Shown: positions 21,350 to 32,607, counted from the stretch's first letter. The stretch is 64,000 bases of DNA from Diphasiastrum complanatum (GCA_029204225.1 CM055103.1:3441224-3505223), one strand, 5' to 3'. Notes: a model not told the origin generated them from the sequence alone. Made by a program: numbers and translations.

Positions 21350-22602
21350 TTATTGGGTACTTTTATTGGCTTTGCGATGAATCTTTATTAAATGGTACTG
21401 CACTTTCTCCATGAAGTCAAGGCGGGCAGTATTAAAATCCAAATTGTGTGGCAGATAACAACGATGGGCTCCTGCAATCCATTTTGAGGTTGTCCATGAT
21501 GTGAAGCGAGATTCCCAGGAGCCTCCCATCATTGCCGCAAGAAAATATAAACGAGCAGCCGACAGCTGATCTTTGATATTCTCTGAGGCCATTGGCTTAT
21601 TTGGATCGAATGCCAGAGGAGGAAGGCAATCATCCCATCTGGTTGCCACTGATGCCAACATAGTTAAATCTTTTGCAAACATTGCCGATTGTTGCACTGT
21701 CGGATCAGGAGAGTGTAGATACTCCTGCTGGTACGCTTGTAAGCCCGGTGGAAATCCACTGATATTGCCCAGCTGTAGGGCTGATGGATGATTGGCCAAT
21801 TGGACGTATGGATTGTAATCTTGTCCATAGCCAATCCCAAATCTTTCCATTTATTTCTTCTCGGCATTGGCACATAATTGGGATCTACCCGCAATTGGCG
21901 AGGGCTGGCCACATAACTCCTGATAGATTTCGGAGTTTTCTCAAAAATGGTAATTGTCCATGTCGGCTGCTCTCCCAATGCAGGTATTTTGTCCACTTCC
22001 TTGTCGACCTCTATTTCAGAGGGCTTGAACTTAAGGAACCATCCACCACGCTGGACTGCATCTGCTTGTTCCTTTTTTAAAGGACTTGTCTTGGATCTTC
22101 GCTTAGCCTTCTTAGCAGGAATTGATCATGGAGGTGATGACTTCTGAGAAGATAAACTCTTCTTTAAAGGTGAAGGTTTCCTAGATGATGATGTCTTATT
22201 AGAATTTTGACTTGTAGAATCATCCTCGACTTTCCCTTTGTTTTTATCCAGTAAGGGTGGCACATTTTTTGAATTAATCTTTTGAGGAAGATTTTCCCAT
22301 TTCAGGACCGTATTATGATGTTGCTTGGCTTGTTTCTTCGTCATTGATCCTGTGATCCTATCTTCCTTCAATATAACTTCTTTGGACGGTTTTATTGTTG
22401 GTTCATCAGGAACATTACACATTCCAAATCTGGTCAGATCCATATGATTTAGAATCTGCTCATCCGTAAGTTCTGCATTGTCATCATAAGTCAAGGCATG
22501 ACTCACAAGTATGAGGTCATCTTCAATCGGATCTGGTATAGGTTCCGTTGATATCCAAGATACATTCAGCACATCCAATGGAAAAGTAATCGGTGTATCC
22601 AA
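21350..22602 (-). pseudogene. Unknown ORF in place of pol
   Basis: Starting at the minus-strand ATG at 22602, an acidic N-terminus (DPIEDDLILVSHALTYDD) is followed by a Lys/Ser-rich stretch (SSSRKPSPLKKSLSSQKSSPP, like a nuclear signal), one TGA near 22126, then ALGEQPTWTITIFEKTP. The frame shifts by one near 21850 and continues as MERFGIGYGQDYNPYVQLAN to WESRFTSWTTSKW and stops at 21350. Repairing one stop and one shift would give over 400 residues. No known domain is recognised. The E copy (48100-48610) keeps the last part. Confidence 0.55.
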
Positions 22603-23067
22603 AGTTCGATCTAATTATGAAATCTCGCTCAAATCTGATTGATTATCTTATTGATACAAATACAACACCAGACATTTTCCCTGGTAGGAATAGTCTTCGC
22701 AAACTTCTCAGGTTCCTTGTTTGCTCGTCTGTGGAAATCTTCCAATGCTTTGATCTTCTTGGACTATATATATGTGCGCATCCCATTTGTATAAGACACT
22801 TTTGTAAGCAATAGTGACTATTCTTCTTGGTTGTCCACAAGTTTCTACAAGAGGGTTTCTAGCCATCTCTCTCCTTCTTTTGAGAATGCTTTGTGTGATT
22901 GAATAGTTAAGATCCTGGATCCTTAGGCTTCTATTTCCTTTGTGACTGCAACTTTTCCATCTGTTTCTGCTGGTTCTTCCCAAGTTTCTCGAACTCATTG
23001 AGCATCATTTCTGTAGTAGTGTTGACATTCGTAGATGCAATAGTGGTGGATGTCATAGTAGTCTGCT
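22603..23067 (-). pseudogene. Decayed gag C-terminus and spacer of the gag+ORF element
   Basis: Reading frames are short and shifting. One frame gives a Thr/Asn-rich then coiled-coil-like run (NEFEKLGKNQQKQMEKLQSQ), usual at the end of plant gypsy Gag; another gives LVETCGQPRRIVTIA. No complete CCHC knuckle is visible. It joins gag to the unknown ORF. Confidence 0.4.
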
Positions 23068-23633
23068 CTACTGTATAAGGCAACATACTGATAGTCGGCT
23101 CATCAGCTGAGTCTTCATCCTCCTCCCAAATTGCGCATTCTGCAAGATTGCATAGTCATTATGGCATTTCAGCTCACGTTTGATCCGTCTAGATAGACCT
23201 GACAAAAACCACATAATCATGGCATTTTCGTTAATCAGCTCAGGTTTGCACTCAGATTTGAGGCGTTTCACCCTTTCAATGTAATCTTGAACCATTTCCC
23301 ATTTTAATTTTACTTAAAAGTAGATAAAGTTTCTTCCATAAACTTCCGAGGTCTGAATCGTGTGATAAGGGCTCTTTTAACAACCTCCCAATCTGTACAC
23401 TCAATTTCATCTTTATTATAGTACCAATCTTGTGCTACGCCTGTTAAGGCCATAAGAAACAGCTTAAGTTTATCTTGGAAAAAAAACTCGCCATAGACTT
23501 CACAGGATTCAGCATAAATCTGAAGAAATCTAACTGGATCTGTTAATCCATTATATTTGGGTAGATCCAAATGAGGTGCTCTTCTAACAATAATTCGATT
23601 GACTTCCTGAGGAGCACCTCCAAGAGTAGCCAT
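23068..23633 (-). pseudogene. Gag capsid of the gag+ORF element
   Basis: Two frames. 23310-23633: MATLGGAPQEVN then PHLDLPKYNGLTDPVRFLQIY and LMALTGVAQDWYYN, RALITRFRP. 23068-23295: VQDYIERVKRLKSECKP and LSGLSRRIKRELK. Same Gag family as the A and B elements but clearly diverged. The start at 23633 fits, as only leader sequence lies upstream. One shift near 23300 separates the halves. Confidence 0.8.
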
Positions 23634-24817
23634 CTTAATAGTTTCAAATCAAGTAGACAGTGAGATTGGATCTAGATTTTTCAATCAAAACTATTTCAGA
23701 TCAGATCTGCTAGATCTATTTCACTTTCAAGAATCTAATTCTATATCGTGAAAAAGATTTCAAAATTCAATCAATCAATACTTCTCAAAAAATGAAAAAA
23801 ATTCTCAGAATCTAAATCAGAATGTATCAAATTTGACCCAAAGTGTGGCAGAGACTTGATCTGAAAAATCAGAACCTAAAAATAGTACCGGCGAAGGTTC
23901 TCTAGACGAAGATTGACTTGGCCAACGTTCAACAGTGCTATTTTGAGAAAAAAACTCTCTGATCAACTTTTTTGACAATTTCTATGGAAATAACCTTTGC
24001 CAAACTCTCAGATGCAAAATCCAACACAGATAAAGCTATGGTAAGTCCGACGAAGGTTTTCGAAACAAGAAAATAAAGTTTTTGTAATTTAGCGAGGGAA
24101 AAATCAATATTTTCTATGATCTAGACAAGAAGAATCTTTGCGGAACTCAAAAGTAGTTTTCTACTATAAATATAATGTTCTAAAAACTCGGCGAAGGTTT
24201 TGACGAAGGGTCAAGAGTAATACTGGTATATTTGCAAAAAAGTGACTTTTTTGACAAGAATATGGCAATATGACAACTGATTTTTTGAAAACCCTTATAT
24301 TTTTGGTATTATCGACCTGGCAGTAGATAGATCTAAATCACACCTATGCACAATGAATCTGGCAAAGGTTATTTTTCTGTACTTTTAGAGTTTTGGTGAT
24401 GTTTCAGTATTTTTTGACGGTTTTTTTGATGTTTCTGAAAATCTGCTGGGAATTAATCTTCCCCCTTCAAGCTGAAGGTGTCTGCAACTCCGCAAAGGTT
24501 TCCTGAAAGAGGGGAAAAAGTTACCAACTTTGATGACGATTTTTGCCTCCTTTTGACCAAAATATAACAGATTTGACCGATTTTTGTTGTTTTTTCTAAT
24601 ATCTCAGATCCAAATGGATCTTGAGATTGGTGATCTAAATAGCTTTCCCTGTTTAACAATCAAATTAGCTTTCAAACAAGCAAATCCACTAAAATCAAGC
24701 GAAATCACTCCCAAACTAATCCTAAATGTAGATCTAACACTATTCATGCAACAACAAGATGTCTAATGCAAGCTAACCATCCAACAAACATGCTGCAAAC
24801 TAAAAAATTGGCATAGC
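23634..24817 (-). other. Long leader of the gag+ORF element
   Basis: About 1.2 kb, AT-rich, no frame longer than 68 residues. It has repeated GGCGAAGGTTTT / GCAAAGGTTT motifs (for example 23891, 24188, 24492) and T-rich runs. Part of it, ~24360-24817, recurs at 60440-60917. It probably carries packaging or start signals, but nothing specific can be named. Confidence 0.6.
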
Positions 24818-24835
24818 TCCCCGGCAACGGCGCCA
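24818..24835 (-). promoter_or_regulatory. Primer-binding site for tRNA-Asp
   Basis: Minus strand TGGCGCCGTTGCCGGGGA, matching the 3' end of plant tRNA-Asp including CCA. It lies 4 bp inside the 5' LTR edge at 24840. It primes minus-strand DNA synthesis. The second copy at 60918-60935 has one mismatch. Confidence 0.9.
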
Positions 24836-24839
24836 AAAT

Positions 24840-25455
24840 TGTAGTGGGTTTCTTTCCTTGCCTAAACTCAAACCAAGATCTAGTCAATCTAGCATCAAAG
24901 AGACGAAGTTGGTTGTCACGCGTAGATTCGTTCCCATGAGAGCGATAGTATAGTTCAGATTTCAACATGAATGAAGATCCACATCTAATTCTAACATCCA
25001 TTAAACCTAAAAATTAACACTACATCCATTAACACTAGATCCACAACAAAGATAGCTTACTCTTTCTCTCTCTCCCTTTCTCCCTCATAAGAAGTATAAT
25101 AACATGCAATCCCAATACGAATCAGATCCAACAATTAGCAAAATCTAAATAAAGCATGAGAGATGGAGGAAAAGTGATAGAGAGAAAGGACATTCATCAA
25201 TTCCTTTCACAAGAGAAACAATCTGTTTTATTGAAATGAGAAAATGAACATGTGTAGGAACTCGAGTTGGTCCCTTTTTATATTAAAGAGGTGGACCCTG
25301 GCCTCTGAATCCTATTGGTCCCTTTCTGCCTCCCTAATTTTTCAAACTCAAAAAAGAGTGGGAACCATCCAAAATTGGAGGGAAACCCAACTTTATTCAC
25401 TAACTTGACATTTAGGCCCTGCAACATTAAAAGTCCCACAAAAAGACGTAAAGTT
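24840..25455 (-). mobile_element. 5' LTR of the gag+ORF element, truncated
   Basis: Starts TGTAGTGGG and follows the 20556 LTR for ~610 bp, then breaks at AAAGTT (25450-25455) into copia LTR sequence. Relative to 61514-61929, about 415 bp are missing here, with AGTT shared at the join, so a short-homology deletion is likely. Confidence 0.8.
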
Positions 25456-25907
25456 GTTTTAGAGATTGTTATTGCGCTACTGCTTATCAACATTGCGCTT
25501 AATTCAAACTTTCATTCTAGCTGCTTAGAGATAGCATAGAGTACTCGGCTTCGATCCGCAACTTATTGTAATCATTTTACTTCTGTTTTGTTTTCATACT
25601 GAATCAATACTATCTTTTATTGCGTTCAGCTTTGTCTCAGAATGTAAGCGTTTTTAGTACTTCTTCGTGACTAATTATTTGTCTAGCAATTCGTGAATGA
25701 TTCGCAAATTGGTCTGATAATTCAATGCATTATTGTTTGGCTACGTAATCACTGTAGTACTGATGATTTCAAAGTTAGTTACTATTTGATCAAAGAGAAA
25801 GATAGTTGATTCTGGCATGCACGAAAATTTTTCTTTCCAGATAGTTGAACTATTTTCATTGGTTTCTTTTCGAATTTGACCTATCTTCTACATACCTCTT
25901 TCCGACA
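25456..25907 (+). mobile_element. Copia LTR, right part
   Basis: Ends ...CCTCTTTCCGACA at 25907, directly against the primer-binding site, so this is a plus-strand 5' LTR. TGTCTAGCAATTCGTGAATGA, GATGATTTCAAAG and GTTTGGCTACGTAATC are shared with the copies ending at 43773 and 62442. Confidence 0.7.
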
Positions 25908-25919
25908 TGGTATCAGAGC
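25908..25919 (+). promoter_or_regulatory. Copia primer-binding site, initiator tRNA-Met
   Basis: TGGTATCAGAGC, the exact complement of the 3' end of initiator tRNA-Met and the usual plant copia site. It is intact here and mutated in the two sister copies (43774-43785 and 62443-62454). Confidence 0.9.
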
Positions 25920-26049
25920 AAAATCTCTTATACGATGCATGTGGTTGTGAAAAAAAAATGTCGCAAAAGAAGAGGGTATGACTTTATATTCTTGGAAAAG
26001 CATGGATATGAATTGCTTACGTAAAACCAAACTTATTATCTTTTTCTAA

Positions 26050-26083
<34 letters not shown>

Positions 26084-26085
26084 CA
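25920..26085 (+). mobile_element. Copia leader stub
   Basis: About 130 bp of leader with ATGTCGCAAAAGAAG (a possible gag start that stops after 7 codons), then an AT run (26051-26079) at the join to gypsy B. No further copia gene follows, so only the LTR and leader remain. The same stub is seen after 43785 and 62454. Confidence 0.55.
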
Positions 26086-26089
26086 AATC

Positions 26090-26877
26090 CATGTTTCATG
26101 ATGTATGGAATTTTTTCAATTGAGATCCATTGAGAAGAGTGTCTAATGGGATCCCTTCTCAAGTTTCCAGTTGTATGGATCCATTGGTGTGAATCTTTGT
26201 GATCACATAAGGTCCTTGGCCTTGGGATTTGAGATTCCCTGGTTTAATCTTTCGAGTTCTATATATAATAGAACTTTATCTCCTTCATTCAATTGCTTTA
26301 ATTGAATATTATTATCATGCCAGGCCTTCTGTCTGCGTTTGTTTACCAACTATGCATATGCTAACTTAATAATCGAGTTTCACATAGTATGTGAAGATGT
26401 GCTTGATGTTTGCTTTTTCACCAAGTTGTTCGGAATATGCAACTCTTAAGGATGGAATGATAAATTTGACCGACATTACAGCCTCTTGTCCGTAAACCAA
26501 TTGAAATTGTGTCATCCCCGTTGATCTTAGTGGTGTGGTCCTGAAAGCCCAAATAGTTGAATATACAACTCTGTTTCCCAATCATTTCAGCTGGCTTCAA
26601 CTATTTTGGTCAGAATTGGGCAGATGATCTTGTTGAGAATTCGGCTAACCCATTGCATCGAGGATAGTATTGGGTACTTTTGCGATGCTTCACAAAGTAA
26701 TGGGTTAGGATTATTTACAACGTCATTGAGAAAGTGAGCGCCTCTATCACTTACTAACTCTATTGGACAACCAAATCGGGTAATAGTGTTTTCATACAGA
26801 AATTTGGTTGTAACTTTTGCTGTATCTTGTCTAGTTGCTCTAGCTTCTACCCAATTTGTAGGATAGTCAGTGGACAC
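26090..26877 (-). pseudogene. Gypsy integrase (core and C-terminal domain)
   Basis: 26587-26877 has DYPTNWVEA and RFGCPIELVSDRGAHF (two catalytic Asp contexts). 26366-26581 has the post-Glu block TGMTQFQLVYG. 26090-26365 in a shifted frame gives GNLKSQGQGPYVITKIHTNG, the GPY/F C-terminal domain of chromovirus-type and other gypsy integrases. A frameshift near 26640 hides the catalytic Glu region. Joining to host DNA is the normal role; this copy is dead. Confidence 0.8.
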
Positions 26878-26989
26878 TAAGATGTATCTTGATTGAGTAC
26901 CACGGGTGGCTAGGCTTATTTTTCATTTAAACTGAATTCGCCCCTTATGAAATGCTTCTCATTCGATTATTGAAGTTAAAGGTATAGAA

Positions 26990-27360
26990 TCAGCTCATTG
27001 AGGAGTCTTGATTCTTTGACAGACATCACATGTTTTGATTTGTGCATATGTATCCTTAAATAACGGCCACCAGTATCCGGCTAATAGTACTTTCTTCGCG
27101 GGACTGTCAAATGAGAAGTGTCCTCCTCCTTCACCTTCATGCGATAGGAAAATTATTTGTTCTACCTCATCCTCATTAATGCAACTCCTAATTAATCCAT
27201 ATACAACTTTTTTTCTGTAAGGTAAGGTCTAGATTCCAAAATCAGTTTGCGTTAATCGACTTTTGACATAGATGGATCCATTACTCCGGATGATAAGAAT
27301 GATACTATCTCTTAAGCCCATCTAGGAGTAGCATCTATTTCAAATAGGTAGGCATCAGGT
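26990..27360 (-). pseudogene. Gypsy H2C2 zinc finger and spacer
   Basis: Shifted frames read ILLAGYWWPLFKDTYAQIKTCDVCQRIKTP-like sequence near 27000-27110, with the two Cys of the H2C2 finger, and upstream spacer (EDEVEQIIFLSHEGEGGGH). The finger precedes the integrase core and binds LTR ends. It has no single open frame here. Confidence 0.55.
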
Positions 27361-27379
27361 CAATCATCACTTATCAGTT

Positions 27380-27804
27380 CTGTGACTTTCTTGGCTGATG
27401 GTATCCTAGATAAATGATTGACAAGAAAACTTACAATAATCTTAAAGTCGAACTCTAGAAGGATAAGTAGCCATCTTGCTATATGACCAATGTTGCATGT
27501 TAATTCAATAGATATAGCAATGCTTCATGATTGGTATAGAATCTAAATTGATTTCTTAGCAGATAATGGCATCATCTTTGTACAACATATTCATTGTTAA
27601 AGCTTGTCTTTTAGTTGTGGAATAATTTACTTTAGCGGAAACTGATTGTATATTGAGGAATCGAATCGCATTATCTTTCCCAAATTCTCCCGCCTGTGTT
27701 AGGATGACTCCAATAGAAGAGCTACCAACATCAGTATGAACATGGAATTCCAATTGGGAGTTCGGTGCTCGGAGAATGGGTGTAGTGACAAGTGTGTGCT
27801 TCAA
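27380..27804 (-). pseudogene. Gypsy RNase H, copy B
   Basis: 82 open residues with ILRAPNSQLEFHVHTD and SSIGVILTQAGEFG; then shifted frames with RFYTNHEALLYLLN and FDFKIIV. It matches the A1 copy and the better C2 copy (44783-45187). The first catalytic Asp is present. Confidence 0.7.
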
Positions 27805-27859
27805 ATCCTCAATTGCTTGTATTCTTTATTTTGTCCATTTTGGATCTGTAACAACTTCA

Positions 27860-28430
27860 TAAAATTAATCTGGCTTTTCCTACAAAATTAAGAATAAATA
27901 TGCGGTAATAGTTACAATGGCCTACGAAGATATAGATTAAATTTTCCTTTACCATGGCCGGTAGTGGCGTTTCTCCGGGTTCAGTGAAATTCCATACTTC
28001 TTGCATTGGATAAAAAAAATTTCAAGAGCATCAAGATGTTCACAATTTTTAGATTAACACCAATGTCATCTAGATATATGTCTAAAATATTATGCCATAA
28101 ATCTATAAATGCAAATTGCATCACACTTTGAAAGGTCGATGGAGCATTACAGAGTCCAAATGGCATGACCTAATATGCATAGGTACCAAACTTTGTGGCA
28201 AATGCAGTCTTATGGATGTCTTTAGGATCCAATCGAATAAGAAAATAGCCTTTAAAGCCATCCAAAAAACTCATTGCCTCTGCTCCTGCCATTTCTTCCA
28301 GTATGGCGTCAGTTAATGGTAAAGGGAAGTGATCTTTTTTTGTGACTTTATTCAATTCTTTTAAATCCACATATATCGTTAGTTTAACATTTTTCTTGGG
28401 AACCACCACGATGGTTGATAACCATGTCAA
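27860..28430 (-). pseudogene. Gypsy reverse transcriptase, copy B (one stop in the palm)
   Basis: 28170-28430 reads STIVVVPKKNVKLTIYVDLK, KDHFPLPLTDAILEEMAGA and FLDGFKGYFLIRLDP; after a TAG at the expected Trp it continues at 27981-28166 with MPFGLCNAPSTFQSVM and IYLDDIGV. The fingers and palm are therefore nearly complete here, interrupted by one nonsense change and a small deletion after YLDD. Best RT of the gypsy group in the window. Confidence 0.85.
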
Positions 28431-28635
28431 ATGTTCAATCTCTTTAATGAGACCCGCAATTAATAATCTTTGTGTATCTTCTTTAATTTGATTTCTATAG
28501 AGCAGATTACAACCGTAGGGCTTCGCTTGGACTAGCTTTGCATCTTATTCTAATAAGATGGAGTGCACGGCGATATCCCCTTCATCTCTTTATAGTTCCA
28601 TCACGATACTTTCTTAAAAAAATTTATAAATTTTT

Positions 28636-28926
28636 TCACTGTCGTCTTATATCAAGATGGGCTCCTATATGTACGAATCTATCTCCTTTTTCATCTAGAT
28701 CTTTCAAGTTTAAAGGAACTGTTTTAGTTGGTCCATCAAACGAAGATGATTCACTCGTTGGTTCCCATTTCGGTTGTGGCAACTCAATAGAAACATCACC
28801 CATTGTGAAATCTGTGAACTTCTTAGGTACATCAAGTTCAGGATTCTCTTTATGTACAAGGATCTTTTTATGTAAAGATGGGGCTCTAATGAGGCGTGGC
28901 TTCGAACAAGAAGCGTCGTTAGACAA
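28636..28926 (-). pseudogene. Gypsy pol spacer, copy B
   Basis: 96 residues, differing from 2493-2783 at only about two positions, which dates the duplication as recent compared with element decay. No motif beyond the family linker. Confidence 0.6.
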
Positions 28927-29585
28927 GTCAATTGTTTGTTGCTCATTAAGAGGAACAATCGGCTATTTTAGTTTTTGTCGGATCTGCTTGTGTTTCTCAA
29001 TTAATCTTCTTCAAGGCATTGGAAGTGTAATATTCTATGAGGATGATCTAAAAATTATTAATAACTTTCAGATGAGAGCTCTGAGTATTCGTTATGATTG
29101 TAAGGCTCTCATCAATAGTAGTAATAATTTTGTTTCTTGGATTATCCCATTTTTATACCTTATCATTCAGATGACAATCGACTAGGTTGCGCTAAATATT
29201 TCCAAGAGGATTCATCTATATGTGCAAAAGGTGATGGTAGGTTAATCTCTTTTGGTATTCTCATAAGATTGGATGATTGTGAATCTAAATAATGAAGTAC
29301 TTGCTCGTTGGTTGGTCCTTCATCAATCATCGTTCATGATACCTTCGTCTGTAATTTCCACAATAAACGACACATTGGTAGCCATTCTGTCTGAATAAGC
29401 TGAGCATCTATAAAAGAAACATAAAATGCATCCATAATTGCTTGATCTATGCTGGTACATGTTATCCTTATCGATCTCTAAAATTTGGATAATACTTCAT
29501 TACTGCATCTTTGAGCATCTACACAATCAATGGTCGCTAAGACATGGCCCCAATTAATGATATTTGTAGATTGTGCATAATGTCA

Positions 29586-29937
29586 TCAAATGGTTGGAGA
29601 AACATTGGTTTCATCACACATTAAACATTCATCTTCTTCTTGTACAAGTTTTGTTTTACCAATAGTGTAATCAACTGATATAATGTGATCTCGATTACAA
29701 AAGATGATTTGTTGTTTTTTCCAATCTTGAATCACTTCGACATTAGTTAACCATGTGGTTCCCAATACAAATTTATATGCGGACTTTTCATGTGGAAGAT
29801 CTAGCACTACACAATCAACAACAAACTTCAGATCTGCGATCTTAATGGGTACGACATTGATGTGTCCATATGGTTCGTCGGTCGAAGGTTGATCAACTAA
29901 GTTCAGCCGGTACTTGGGTGGAACAATAGGTCCTACG
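29586..29937 (-). pseudogene. Gypsy protease C-terminal half, copy B
   Basis: 73 residues open, with LDLPHEKSAYKFVLGTTWL. It is the equivalent of 3451-3750; the start in that copy is lost by a stop. It is separated from its N-terminal half (30736-31111) by the displaced gag fragment and a short segment X. Confidence 0.65.
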
Positions 29938-30735
29938 CTTGATAGAATTTTTTCAATTCACAATTGCCCATAGAATTCGCGGAACGCTTGATAGAATTTT
30001 ATCAATTCACAAATAAAAACCTATGGCCTTGTTGCCCACAGACCCAACAACTGATAAGTTTTGCTACTGGTGTCACAACATAACCACATATCTATATTGT
30101 CTCATTCACTCAACAACTAGACGAGTCTTTCTCACATTCACAATTCACGTCAATTAATATCAGAATACTACAAGTTTTCAACACACAATCATATACAACA
30201 AACAGTACATAGAAATGATAAGAAGTACTCCAAGGATTCTCATTCCGATGACAATAACTTCTTACAAAACTTCATGCAATATATGCGGCCCACTCATCAA
30301 CTCTACTAATCACTAGTCTGATCACCAACACATCGTATCGACTATCCTTCTCTAGATTTCCCATCGGCTCTCCCATCTCTAGACTATTCAATCTCTAAAC
30401 ACTCACACTCTTCCCATCATCAACTCTTGTTGCAGCCCACTCTTTCGTCCACTTCCCTTCTTTTCTATTAGTTTCTTCTTCTTACCTGCCATCGAGTTTC
30501 TTGGCTCTTTCTTTCTACAGCCGAATATTGTTGAACTTCCCACTAAGAGATCACATCCAACTAACTCTTATGTAACTAACTATTCTTTCCTCAACTCATG
30601 GTCTTACACAACAAGATGCTATGGTTGGATTCACAAGTACAAGTCTAGCTACTGTAGTTCTTGGATCGACCGACACCAAAAATATTGCTTCGACTGATTG
30701 TGATATTGGTAGAGAATCTACCAACAATTGGCAAT
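29938..30735 (-). mobile_element. Displaced gag fragment plus short segment X
   Basis: 29938-30084 repeats the gag knuckle fragment of 3802-3947. 30085-30735 is the left ~650 bp of segment X, ending at CCAACAATTGGCAA. Protease sequence resumes at TGTTTAGCG. In copy A2 the protease is continuous at this point (7180), so this is an interruption of the protease. Confidence 0.65.
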
Positions 30736-31390
30736 GTTTAGCGAGAGTTAGCGATATGATATTTACTCCTGATCCACTATCGATAATAGCAGGTACAATA
30801 GCATGATCTTTATGGATTACAAAAGTGATGCAGCCTCTAGCTTTTCCTTTCTGGAACAAGGTAGCATCAACCTGTTGTGTTTGCATTGGAATCTCCAGTT
30901 CATGAGGTATTTCAATATCCTCATCTGGCTGTAGTTCTCGGGTTATGATCTTGTGTAAGGGTCCAGATATCTTAAAAACAACATGGAAAGGCAACGTGAT
31001 TTGAGAGTACAGAAGTTCGGATATGATCTCTATTATTGAGGGTTGGGGTAAGTGTTTTTGTTGAGTTGTCTCGGTTAATGGAATAGGTTCATATTCATAC
31101 TCCCGTAGCAACTCATCTTGAATTTTGCTTATACCTCTCCTGTTCTATTATAGGATTACGATAAGATCTAAGCATCATTGAAGTAGCAAAACACCCTCCT
31201 TCTTCAATGTTCTTACCACTCGATTTAGCATCGTTTATTTTTTTGTTGCAATTGAGCACTTGTCATCACCCTAATTGCTTGCTCTTGGACATGCCTAGAT
31301 GGCATAGTCTATTTTTCTTGAGTGGGGCAATCCTTGTAACAATGGATTGTTCCACAATCTTCACGGAATGCTTTATAGAATTTTTTCAAT
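30736..31390 (-). pseudogene. Gypsy protease N-terminal half, copy B
   Basis: Has HKDHAIVPAIIDSGSGVNIISLTLA, the intact active-site loop, then AKH running into segment X frames. Upstream are the same linker residues as at 7143-7712 (PLTETTQQKHLPQPSIIEII). One added base near 31123 breaks the link to gag; 31112-31390 continues as gag-protease linker without an open frame. Confidence 0.75.
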
Positions 31391-31930
31391 TCACAAAATG
31401 AAATAAATAAATAAATAAATAAACCTATGGCCTTGTTGCCCACAGACCCAACAACCGATAAGTTTTTCTACTGATGTCACAGTGTAACCACATTGGGTAG
31501 GTGATTCAGGGTCTGCATAACAATCAAAGATGGAAGCCTCCTCTGGGTAACACGGGGAATTGTAGGAATAAGCTGCTTTCTCATCAATGTAGTTTATATG
31601 TGTAGGAATCTTATTTCTAGACAACAATTGGTTGTTATCACCAGGCGGTCTTTGTAGGACTGCTAATTTCTTTTGATTTTGTGTTGTACCAGATACTTCT
31701 TGTACTTGCACTTCGGATGGAAAGTGTGGTTGTTGCACATGTGGTTGATACATAGGATTCAGTGGTCTCTGTTGTTGTCTGGCTTGATTAATCGGATTGA
31801 AGGTGCACTTAAACGACTCATGACCAGATCTATTACAGAACACACTTCTAGATTGATAGTGTGTTTGAAAAGGACCCTTATTCGAACATTCATTCCTAGT
31901 GTGGTTTCCCCTATAGATAAAACACCACAC
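31391..31930 (-). pseudogene. Gypsy gag nucleocapsid, copy B
   Basis: 179 residues, open through all three knuckles: CFIYRGNHTRNEC (Tyr for Cys), CVFCNRSGHESFKC (intact) and CWVCGQQGH followed by FIYLFIYFIL from the AAAT run (31399-31422). Between them is a Pro/Gln-rich linker. Better preserved than the A2 copy. Confidence 0.75.
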
Positions 31931-31968
31931 GCCCTCTCTTCTCGGGTATGTATTCTGGTTAAAGTCTT

Positions 31969-32607
31969 TTAAATCTCTTTCAACTGACTCTTATGGATTT
32001 TGTTTATTCTTTCAAGCTCATCCCGCATATCTGTAGTGCGTGACCTTTCGGTAATTCTTTGTTCAGTAATTCCTTCAACATGTTGTTCTCTTCTTCTTTC
32101 CCTTAAATTATCCTCGTGGTTAATGAAATGATGATCCTCATCATCTGATTCTTCGTCATCTTCTCTTATACCTTCTAACATGCCTTGCTTTATTTGACGA
32201 TAGTCAACAACAGGTTTAAGCTCACACCGAATTCGTTTTGGAAGGCCGACTATAAACCAAGTTATTAGCATCTTTTTGGTTAACCCTTCTTGGCATTGTC
32301 CACGAAGACATTTGAATCTTTCAATGTAGTCCCTTACTTTTTCTTTTTCTTTCATTTTGATTTGGCTTAATCATACAAAAGGACTCTCTGATAATCTATC
32401 TGGTTTGAATTGTTTGATAAAAGCTTCTTTCAACACTTCTGAATCATTATGTTCATCTCGGTCAAGGTTAAAGAACCAATCTCGAGCGACTCCTAGGAAG
32501 GTCATAGAGAAGAGTTGAGCCATGCTTTCATGTGAAGAATCTCCATATACTTCATAGGCATTCTCAAAGATTTGAATGAAATCTATGAGGATCCATTCTT
32601 CCATCAA
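31969..32607 (-). pseudogene. Gypsy gag capsid, copy B
   Basis: Single copy of the capsid: 32371-32607 (FQIFENAYEVYG, GVARDWFFNLDRDEH) and 31969-32355 (KVRDYIERFKCLRGQCQEGL, acidic EDDEESDDED, then ELERINKIHKSQL). One stop (TGA to TAA context near 32368) separates them. It shows the state before the tandem duplication seen at 8471-9690. Confidence 0.8.

Larger units (their letters stand above)
20556..25455 (-). mobile_element. Non-autonomous gypsy element with gag and an unknown ORF, no pol
   Basis: Minus-strand element with 3' LTR 20556-21299, polypurine tract just inside it, unknown ORF 21350-22602, gag 23068-23633, leader, tRNA-Asp primer-binding site 24818-24835, and 5' LTR from 24840 (truncated at ~25455). 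Internal length ~3.5 kb with no protease, RT, RNase H or integrase motif in any frame I checked. This is the plan of TR-GAG type elements, which need enzymes from a related full element, but with an extra ORF. The left target duplication is GTGAC; the right is lost. Confidence 0.75.
26086..29937 (-). mobile_element. Ty3/gypsy element B, pol part
   Basis: The paralogue of A1, retaining more: integrase C-terminal domain, integrase, H2C2 finger, RNase H, RT, linker and second half of protease, in gypsy order on the minus strand. It lacks the ~180-bp deletion of A1. It jumps at 29937 (CCTACG) into the same gag fragment and segment X. All frames are broken. 28930-29585 is decayed spacer without ORFs. 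Confidence 0.85.
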
